NCBI GenBank assembly: GCA_003222855.1
Contig: QHXH01000533.1
Coordinates: forward strand, 1-5,189
Direction of reading: 5' to 3'
Source of the DNA: Acidobacteriota bacterium
GTDB taxonomy: Bacteria; Acidobacteriota; Blastocatellia; Pyrinomonadales; Pyrinomonadaceae
DNA length: 5,189 nt
Below are positions 1 through 4,502 of this stretch, one piece after another. The position numbers and the translations under genes were made by a program. Within the stretch, counting starts at the first letter, position 1, and every line of letters begins with the position of its first letter. Under the pieces are notes generated by a model that saw only the letters and a list, made by a program, of their open reading frames with translations, ran no database searches and was not told the origin of the DNA.

Positions 1-10
1 GCAGGTCGAG

Positions 11-46
11 ATTCTCATTCACACGCGGCTTCCTGAAGCCGGGTGA
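11..46. repeat. Short palindromic (REP-like) hairpin, copy 1
   Basis: The core is a stem CGGCTT (26-31) pairing with AAGCCG (36-41) around a CCTG loop. After one G/G mismatch, CAC (22-24) pairs with GTG (43-45). The left flank ATTCTCA recurs, in inverted orientation, beside the similar hairpin at 105-134. The two share the pattern ATTCAC..GGCT..AGCC..GTGA, so they look like two diverged members of one dispersed palindromic family. Such elements usually lie between genes, as here beyond the 3' end of the MFS gene. There is no T-tract, so a classical intrinsic terminator is not supported. Membership of a genome-wide family is inferred. Confidence 0.5.
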
Positions 47-65
47 TCGGAAGTGTGAGGAGGAA

Positions 66-87
66 GGAACCCGTTTAAACGGTTTCC
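66..87. repeat. 22-bp near-perfect palindrome centred on GTTTAAAC
   Basis: The inner 12 bp, CCGTTTAAACGG (71-82), form a perfect palindrome. After one mismatched pair (C70/T83), GGAA (66-69) pairs with TTCC (84-87). It has no loop, so it could be a protein-binding dyad or the centre of a repeat. It lies between the two GGCT/AGCC hairpins, suggesting a composite three-part element covering about 11-134. Function is unknown. Confidence 0.5.
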
Positions 88-104
88 AGATCTTGGCTTG
101 GCGC

Positions 105-134
105 AATTCACCTGGCTAAAGCCATGTGAGAATG
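105..134. repeat. Short palindromic (REP-like) hairpin, copy 2
   Basis: CAC (109-111) and TGGC (113-116) pair with GCCA (121-124) and GTG (126-128), with one C/T mismatch and a small TAAA loop. The right flank GAGAATG is the reverse complement of the CATTCTC-type flank at copy 1. On the minus strand it lies about 50 nt after the MFS stop codon. It may therefore sit in the 3' UTR of that transcript and stabilise its end, but there is no U-run for intrinsic termination. Confidence 0.5.
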
Positions 135-181
135 AAACCGATTCGTCTGAAAGAATTCGATAGCTTCCGGTGTCCGAACGA

Positions 182-1501
182 CTACGCATTCGACTTGCTC
201 TCGTCTGGTTGTTGCATTACGAGCGTTCCATCTTCGCCTCCGCGTTTGGCTATTAGTTTTCGCGCCTCGCGCTGGAGGATTGGCAACGAAAATCCAAAGG
301 CCATCGCGCCCATCACGCAGGCCATGCCGCCCGCCGCAAATGTTCTTCTCGAACCAAAGTGCTGGGCCAATACCCCTACTACGAGCGAACCAAACGGGGC
401 CAGACCGCTTAACATCATCGTCCAGATTGCCATCACCCGACCGCGCAGGTGGTCAGGAACAATTCTTTGCACCAGCGTGTTAGAGGCGTCGAGCAACGTC
501 ACCATAGTAAAGCCGATCAGCAACATCACGGCCAGAGATAATCCGAATGAATGTGACGTTGAGAGCAGCACCAGACTGACGCCAAATCCCGCAGCCGCGA
601 ATCCGACCCAATCTCCCAGCGTGCGCACGTTGCCGAAAGCTGCGAGCACGATCGATCCGAAAATTGCACCGATGCCCGAGGCGCCCATCAGCAATCCGAA
701 TTCAGTCGGGCCGCCGTGCAACATCTCGCGCACGTACACCGGCATCAAAATTTCATAGCGCAGGCCCATGAAACTGATCAATCCCAACAAGACGAGCAGT
801 CCGCCGACTGGTCCGGTGTGCCGCGCAAAATTGAATGCCTCTGCCACGCTCGCGCGCAGATGACGAGCCGGTTTCTTGGGCGATGCATCGGATTTGATCA
901 TCATCAAACCGATGATCACGGCGACGTAACTCAACGCATTGCCGAGAAAGCACCAGCCTTCGCCGACGCTGGCGACCAGCAAACCGCCGATGCCTGGGCC
1001 GATCGTTCGCGCGCTATTAATCATCGAAGAATTCAGCGTGACCGCGCTCATCAGATCTTCTTTCGTGACCAACTCAGCGACAAATGCCTGCCGCACGGGA
1101 AAGTCAAACGCATTGATGACGCCTAGCAGGGCCGCGATCATGAAGACATGCCAGACCTGAACCCGAGCCATGAGCGTAAGCAGGGCCAGAATAAAGGTCA
1201 GCACCATCGGCGCGATCTGTGTGACAAAGAGGATGCCTCGTTTTGATTTAGTATCTGCGACGACGCCGCTAATCGGAGCGAGCACAAAGATCGAGATCTG
1301 TCCTGAGAATGCCACCAGGCCCAGCAGCGCCGCCGAACCCGTGAGTCGATAAACCAGCCACGCCTGGGCGACAGTTTGAATGTAATTACCGATTAATGAG
1401 ACGAGCTGGCCGCCGAGGAAAAACTTGAAGTTGCGGTATTTGAGGGCGTGAAGCGCAGAAGACAGCTTGCCTTCGATGAATCTCTTTTTGTCGGCGCTCA
1501 C
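182..1501 (-). CDS. MFS transporter, MFS_3/EntS-like exporter
   Basis: This is a 439-residue inner-membrane protein with about 12 hydrophobic segments, the usual size for the major facilitator superfamily. The first helix region (residues 20-50, ALKYRNFKFFLGGQLVSLIG) is typical of the MFS_3 group, which includes the enterobactin exporter EntS and many predicted drug exporters. Other family signs are a loop 2-3 motif GVVADTKSKRG (79-89), NAFDFPVRQAF (130-140), and NSARTIGPGIGGLL (162-175) followed by GEGWCFLGNALSY. The C-terminal half repeats the pattern with IVPDHLRGRVMAIW. It should work as a proton-driven exporter; the substrate cannot be read from sequence, and siderophore export is only one possibility. 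The start is GTG at 1501. An in-frame TGA lies three codons upstream and no ATG lies near the N-terminus, so this start is well constrained. No clear Shine-Dalgarno sequence precedes it. The tail (about 410-439) is hydrophilic. The gene lies downstream of the barrel gene on the same strand but is separated from it by 168 bp and a strong hairpin, so it is probably transcribed separately. Confidence 0.9.
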   Translation of the reverse strand: MSADKKRFIEGKLSSALHALKYRNFKFFLGGQLVSLIGNYIQTVAQAWLVYRLTGSAALLGLVAFSGQISIFVLAPISGVVADTKSKRGILFVTQIAPMVLTFILALLTLMARVQVWHVFMIAALLGVINAFDFPVRQAFVAELVTKEDLMSAVTLNSSMINSARTIGPGIGGLLVASVGEGWCFLGNALSYVAVIIGLMMIKSDASPKKPARHLRASVAEAFNFARHTGPVGGLLVLLGLISFMGLRYEILMPVYVREMLHGGPTEFGLLMGASGIGAIFGSIVLAAFGNVRTLGDWVGFAAAGFGVSLVLLSTSHSFGLSLAVMLLIGFTMVTLLDASNTLVQRIVPDHLRGRVMAIWTMMLSGLAPFGSLVVGVLAQHFGSRRTFAAGGMACVMGAMAFGFSLPILQREARKLIAKRGGEDGTLVMQQPDESKSNA

Positions 1502-1539
1502 GCGAATTCAGATTTGGCGACAAGTTCTAACTTCGGTCT

Positions 1540-1568
1540 AGCATAACTTTCAAGACTTTTCGTTACAA
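1540..1568 (-). promoter_or_regulatory. Possible sigma-70-type promoter for the MFS gene
   Basis: Read on the minus strand, TTGTAA (1563-1568) and TATGCT (1540-1545) are separated by exactly 17 nt, and each matches 4 of 6 consensus bases. Transcription would begin near 1533, giving a leader of about 30 nt before the GTG at 1501. It lies between the hairpin at 1588-1664 and the gene, which fits an independent transcription unit. Matches of this quality also arise by chance. Confidence 0.35.
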
Positions 1569-1587
1569 GGAGATCGTGAGTTGGAAC

Positions 1588-1664
1588 GGGGCAGTAGCCC
1601 GACCGTCAGGGAGGGCGTGAACGTCGCGTATGAACGCCCTCCCTGACGGTCGGGCTACTGCCCC
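1588..1664. repeat. Perfect inverted repeat, 31-bp arms and 15-nt loop
   Basis: The arm 1588-1618 is the exact reverse complement of 1634-1664, with 1619-1633 as the loop. The arms begin GGGGCAGTAGCCCGACCGTC and are GC-rich, so the transcript would fold into a very stable hairpin. It begins only 5 nt beyond the TAG stop of the barrel gene (minus strand) and lies upstream of the MFS promoter candidate. The transcript does not continue into a U-tract, so it is not a textbook intrinsic terminator. It could still block exonucleases or promote termination. Perfect arms suggest recent origin or active maintenance. I recall similar GTAGCCCGACCGTCAGGGAGGGC-type repeats as dispersed elements in acidobacterial genomes, but cannot verify this here. 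No target-site duplication is obvious at the edges. Confidence 0.9.
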
Positions 1665-1669
1665 CACTA

Positions 1670-2476
1670 CTAAAACTTGAAACCGATGCCGGTGCGAACC
1701 ATCGTGTGATCCGTAAAGTTTACGTGCGGATCGAAGTAGAGCTTCCAAAACCATTTCGGCCGATCGTAGTAAGCTCCGATGCCGGCCGTGTGAATGAACT
1801 TGCCGGAATCGATGCGTCCTGATTTGAAGACGCCGTCAAAGGTGATGCCGTTATTGCGATTTAATTTGTGGCGATAGAGGACGTGCGTATTTTCCTGCGC
1901 GGTGTGCAGACGCACATCGAAGATCGTATACGCCTGGATGCGATCGTAGCTGCTGATCTTGTGTGCCACGCCGAGTTGCATCGCGTCGCCCGGATCCCAG
2001 AACAGGTCGAAGAATGTCTTCAAATTGGTCCGCGAGTACCCAACGATCGCAACCGTGTCGTGCCCCAACTCAGAATAAAGCGAGAGCGATGCGCCTTTAG
2101 TCGTTTCAATCTCGCCCGTAGGCACGAAATGAAACCAGGCCTTGTGATAATCGTATTGACCGCCGACGCGGATGAGTTGATTCCCGTTGGTGTCCTTATA
2201 GCCGGCGATCCAGGCGGTGACCGGACCAAATTGATGTCGCAAATTCAGGTCATAAGCCTGGGCGCCGGTGATGAAGTAAATTCCCAAAGTTAATTTGGAC
2301 TTGAACTCGTCAGCGTTTTCGATCGGATCGCGATCGGGCTTTTTCTGATTGCTTTGATCGGGTGAGGCGGACGGCGTCGTAGAGGGCGATTGCGCGGCGG
2401 CTTGAAAGGGAAACAAAATTAAGGCGCAGGCGAAGCTGCACACAAGCAATAATCGGCGTTTCGGCGCGCGAGCCAT
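1670..2476 (-). CDS. Putative outer-membrane beta-barrel protein
   Basis: This is a 268-residue protein of no family I can name. It begins with a clear signal peptide: basic MARAPKRR, a hydrophobic core LLLVCSFACALILFPF (9-24), and a likely signal peptidase I site after AAA (26-28). A Pro/Ser/Asp-rich linker follows to about residue 55. From about 59 to the end the chain has alternating polar/hydrophobic stretches rich in Tyr, Phe, Trp and Gly (for example LTLGIYFITG, QLIRVGGQYDY, GIGAYYDRPKWFWKLYF). It ends in RTGIGFKF, a good match to the C-terminal aromatic signal recognised by the barrel assembly machinery. About 210 residues would suit a barrel of roughly 8-10 strands. The gene starts 21 bp after the stop of the NRAMP-type transporter on the same strand, so the two are very likely co-transcribed and an outer-membrane metal channel is a reasonable guess. 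The ATG at 2476 is chosen because it gives the complete signal peptide; no good ribosome binding site lies close to it. Barrel location is well supported, function is not. Confidence 0.8.
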   Translation of the reverse strand: MARAPKRRLLLVCSFACALILFPFQAAAQSPSTTPSASPDQSNQKKPDRDPIENADEFKSKLTLGIYFITGAQAYDLNLRHQFGPVTAWIAGYKDTNGNQLIRVGGQYDYHKAWFHFVPTGEIETTKGASLSLYSELGHDTVAIVGYSRTNLKTFFDLFWDPGDAMQLGVAHKISSYDRIQAYTIFDVRLHTAQENTHVLYRHKLNRNNGITFDGVFKSGRIDSGKFIHTAGIGAYYDRPKWFWKLYFDPHVNFTDHTMVRTGIGFKF

Positions 2477-2497
2477 GATCAGCGCTCAGTCTAATCC

Positions 2498-3814
2498 TTA
2501 TTGACCCCACGTCAATACCAAAGCGACAGCGGCGACGAACATTACGAGTGTCGTGGTCCATCCCAGAATGTTCGTCCAGCGACCGTTGACTCTCTCGCCC
2601 ATGATTTGACGATTGTTGGCGACCAGCATAATCGCGACGAGCAGCGGCGGGGCTAAAACGAAATTGATTAGCACTCCAATCAAAGTCGACCCAATGATCA
2701 CGCCATAAAAAAGCTTGGCCTGTCGAAATTTCTGGTTAAAGCCATAACGTCCCCCGGCTGCCTCAGAAACGGCGTAGGCGCTACAGCCGGTAAGAACGGG
2801 AACGGCCAAAAAGCCGCTGCCAATCAAACCAACCGCCAGCATGAGCGAGGCCGCTCCATGGGCCAAAGGCTTCAGGGCTTCAGCGGCATCAGTTGCGGAT
2901 TGAATGTTAGTCTTGCCCGTTTTGAAAAGAGTGGCCGCCGTCGCCAGAATGATGAAATACATGACCAGATTCGAGAGCAACATCCCCAGGTGGACATCCC
3001 ATCTCGCGTATTTCATCTCGGCGTCCGAAGCCCCGCGCCGCTGGGCGCGAGTCACGCGACCGAAACTGATTTCCTCTTCGACTTCCTGATCGGCTTGCCA
3101 GAAAAACAGATAGGGCGAAATCGTCGTGCCGAAGATTGCCACCAGCGTCGCCAGAAACGCCGCGTCAAAACTGAGTCGCGGTATGAACGTCGTCTTCATC
3201 ACTGCGAGCCAATCAGGCCGGGCAAAGAAAGCGGAACCAACGTAAGCAAACAGCGCGAGCACCAGCCATTTGAATGTGCGGGCGATCAAACGGTAGGAAC
3301 CCCAAATCTGGAGCGCCAGAATAATCAGCGCGATCGGCACTACCAGCAGGGCGATGGGAACCGGAACCAAGAGATTGATCGCCGCGGCGATGGCCCCGAT
3401 ATCCGCGCCCGCGTTAATCGTATTCGCAATCACCAATCCCGAGACTGTCAGGTAAAGTAAGTTTCTTGCATAATGACGCCGCAGGACCGCGGCCAGACCC
3501 GTGCCGCTCACCATTCCGATTCGCGCGCAGGTAAGCTGCACAGCAACCATCAACGGCCAGGTAAACAATGCAGTCCACAGGGTGGCGAAGCCAAACGCGG
3601 CGCCGGCAACAGCATATGTTCCAATGCCCGACGGGTCATCGTCCGATGCGCCCGTGATCAATCCCGGACCAAGCAATTTGAAGAAGCGCTTTAGCGGATT
3701 CTTCTCGCTCACCATGGCTGCTTCCAACGATGCAGTTCCGCCTGCGGGCTCTGAATGCGGAACTGCCGGCGCGTCGTGATGGCGTGATTTATCAGTTTGG
3801 TTAGACTGGGCCAT
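2498..3814 (-). CDS. NRAMP/SLC11-family divalent metal transporter (variant motifs)
   Basis: This is a 438-residue inner-membrane protein with about 11 transmembrane segments, of the NRAMP (MntH-like, SLC11) family, which moves divalent metal ions into the cytoplasm, usually with protons. Helix 1 carries GPGLITGASDDDPSGIGTY (49-67), in which D60-P61-S62-G63 replaces the classical DPGN. Helix 6 carries GTTISPYLFFWQA (229-241), where classical members have the metal-binding methionine and a histidine. An acidic stretch EVEEE (244-248) and a basic loop follow, then NLVMYFIILATAATLF (282-297) and VPVLTGCSAYAVSEA (338-352). These variants mark a separate NRAMP subgroup. As I recall, the characterised NRAMP-related Mg2+ transporters also lack the methionine, so substrate should be left open. 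Residues 1-40 are hydrophilic and low in complexity, and an internal ATG at 3715 (M34) has a better ribosome binding site and gives a family-typical 405 residues. The gene heads the minus-strand cluster and precedes the barrel gene by 21 bp. I do not assign the symbol mntH because of the changed metal-site residues. Confidence 0.92.
   Translation of the reverse strand: MAQSNQTDKSRHHDAPAVPHSEPAGGTASLEAAMVSEKNPLKRFFKLLGPGLITGASDDDPSGIGTYAVAGAAFGFATLWTALFTWPLMVAVQLTCARIGMVSGTGLAAVLRRHYARNLLYLTVSGLVIANTINAGADIGAIAAAINLLVPVPIALLVVPIALIILALQIWGSYRLIARTFKWLVLALFAYVGSAFFARPDWLAVMKTTFIPRLSFDAAFLATLVAIFGTTISPYLFFWQADQEVEEEISFGRVTRAQRRGASDAEMKYARWDVHLGMLLSNLVMYFIILATAATLFKTGKTNIQSATDAAEALKPLAHGAASLMLAVGLIGSGFLAVPVLTGCSAYAVSEAAGGRYGFNQKFRQAKLFYGVIIGSTLIGVLINFVLAPPLLVAIMLVANNRQIMGERVNGRWTNILGWTTTLVMFVAAVALVLTWGQ
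3721..3725 (-). promoter_or_regulatory. Ribosome binding site for an alternative NRAMP-type start
   Basis: On the minus strand GGAAG lies 5 nt before the in-frame ATG at 3713-3715 (M34 of the long form). The annotated upstream ATG at 3812-3814 is preceded by AAAGAATCCA, with no Shine-Dalgarno match. If the inner start is used, the protein loses the hydrophilic tail of residues 1-33 and has 405 residues. The first transmembrane segment is unaffected either way. Confidence 0.4.
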
Positions 3815-3857
3815 TGGATTCTTTGGAGTGGTAACGCGAGTAGCGCCGGATCTGAAA

Positions 3858-3958
3858 TTCTCTGCGCCACCTCGGCGATCTCTGCGACTCCGCGGTGAGC
3901 CTAATTGAACCGAAAGGTCACCGCCGAGACGCAGAGGACGCCGAGACTACGCAGAGAA
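3858..3958. repeat. Inverted repeat built from tandem ~20-bp CTCTGCG units
   Basis: The left arm 3858-3901 and right arm 3916-3958 match as inverted copies at 35 positions, with 8 mismatches and one single-base gap, around a 14-nt spacer. Each arm is itself an imperfect tandem pair of ~20-bp units: 3860-3879 and 3880-3899 both start CTCTGCG, and 3918-3936 and 3937-3956 both end CGCAGAG. The element lies about 43 bp upstream of the NRAMP-type start and about 150 bp upstream of the plus-strand gene, in the divergent promoter region. I recall similar GACGCAGAGGACGC-like repeats scattered in many environmental bacterial genomes, with no known function. No target duplication is visible at its edges. 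Confidence 0.8.
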
Positions 3959-4059
3959 AACCAAATCGGGTCACCACAATAACATGGGCGATGATATCAA
4001 ACTTTTTCTGCCTGACGAGCCTTGATCGCTTCAGCGATTCATCATTCCCATCTGGTTGA

Positions 4060-4075
4060 GAAGATGTTAATCTTC
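4060..4075. promoter_or_regulatory. Small dyad, possible operator upstream of the plus-strand genes
   Basis: GAAGAT and ATCTTC form perfect 6-bp arms around GTTA, 35 nt before the ATG at 4110. A dyad here could be a repressor site or a small hairpin in the leader of the two plus-strand genes. A TTGAGA hexamer overlaps its left edge (4056-4061), but no convincing -10 follows. A second perfect palindrome, CGATCGATCG, lies at 4092-4101 and abuts the ribosome binding site. Both could be chance. Confidence 0.25.
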
Positions 4076-4100
4076 GGCGCGAATTTCCTATCGATCGATC

Positions 4101-4105
4101 GGAGG
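4101..4105 (+). promoter_or_regulatory. Ribosome binding site (GGAGG) of the 121-residue protein gene
   Basis: GGAGG is followed by the 4-nt spacer CGAC and then ATG at 4110. It is the strongest Shine-Dalgarno match in the window and fixes both strand and start for the small unknown gene. This helps reject the longer open frame that overlaps it on the other strand. Confidence 0.75.
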
Positions 4106-4109
4106 CGAC

Positions 4110-4475
4110 ATGGTTCGTAATTCGGCCACCACTGAGCGGCTGCGAAATCTGATCTCGAAAATCGAGGCGACGACCAATAGCGGCGAGCTTCACTGGGAAC
4201 GCCAGGCCGGTTCGGCGCATCGATATGCGCGCCTGAGCAATAATCTGTTGATTCTCGGTCCGGCAGCGCCGTTGAGCGACTCCGGCGTTCCGCGCTATCT
4301 CTTCATCACGCCTTTTGATTCGCCGGATTGCATCGAAGTCAATTCCGATGACGAGGAGCTTGGTGCGGATGTGATGAAGCTGGTAAAGACTGTCGAAGAT
4401 CGCAGCCAGAACGAGCCGGCGACAGATCCATTTGCGGTTACCGATCAACTGCTCGAACGGCTGGAGAGCATGTGA
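4110..4475 (+). CDS. Hypothetical protein, 121 residues, small alpha/beta
   Basis: I do not recognise a named family. The protein has no signal peptide or membrane segment and should be cytoplasmic. It appears to have an N-terminal helix (about 7-20, TERLRNLISKIEATT), then NSGELHWERQAGSAHRYARL and NNLLILG as beta strands, a PRYLFITPFD strand (about 61-70), an acidic stretch, and two C-terminal helices (about 86-97, and 108-121 ending LLERLESM). This order (helix, sGxLxW strand, edge strands, Y.L.I strand, terminal helices) resembles small single-domain bacterial proteins of unknown function that I have seen, often beside regulatory or accessory genes. That comparison is impressionistic. The start is firmly set by GGAGG 4 nt upstream. 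The stop lies 27 bp before the cyclic-nucleotide-binding gene on the same strand, so the two are probably co-transcribed and may act together. It is acidic overall and codon use is unremarkable. Confidence 0.8.
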   Translation: MVRNSATTERLRNLISKIEATTNSGELHWERQAGSAHRYARLSNNLLILGPAAPLSDSGVPRYLFITPFDSPDCIEVNSDDEELGADVMKLVKTVEDRSQNEPATDPFAVTDQLLERLESM

Positions 4476-4502
4476 TCTATTCTATTGAGGACCCGAACTG
4501 TT

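Noticed and set aside
71..82. Cloning-vector or adaptor remnant because of the rare 8-bp GTTTAAAC site
   Set aside because: The palindrome extends well beyond the 8-bp site and is embedded between related hairpins, which fits a natural repeat better than a vector junction.
126..758. Open frame of 210 codons on the plus strand
   Set aside because: It lies almost wholly antisense to the MFS gene, which has clear family motifs. The translated sequence is rich in Pro, Ser, Asn and Ile with no domain character, as expected for a shadow frame.
1588..1664. Intrinsic terminator for the barrel gene
   Set aside because: The stem is strong and well placed, but no U-tract follows on the minus strand (or in the other direction). 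It is kept as a repeat, with possible termination or RNA-stabilising effect only.
1868..2293. Open frame of 141 codons on the plus strand
   Set aside because: It is antisense to the barrel gene, which has a complete signal peptide and C-terminal barrel signal. No ribosome binding site was apparent.
2858..3460. Open frame of 200 codons on the plus strand
   Set aside because: It is antisense to the NRAMP-type gene. Its Arg/Gln/Asn-rich translation has no recognisable domain, and the opposite strand is unambiguous.
3858..3958. CRISPR array
   Set aside because: The ~20-bp units are directly adjacent without variable spacers, occur in both orientations, and no cas gene is nearby.
4025..4038. ATCGCT/AGCGAT hairpin as a regulatory RNA element
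   Set aside because: The arms are only 6 bp with a 2-nt gap and nothing else around it suggests structure. This level of symmetry is common by chance.
4056..4084. Sigma-70 promoter with TTGAGA as -35 for the plus-strand genes
   Set aside because: At spacings of 16-18 nt the downstream hexamers match the -10 consensus at about half the positions or fewer, so the promoter is not supported.
3918..4448. Open frame of 176 codons on the minus strand
   Set aside because: It overlaps the 121-residue gene antisense and runs through the intergenic repeat into its end. The plus-strand gene has GGAGG at correct spacing and sits in an operon-like position, so the minus frame is a shadow.
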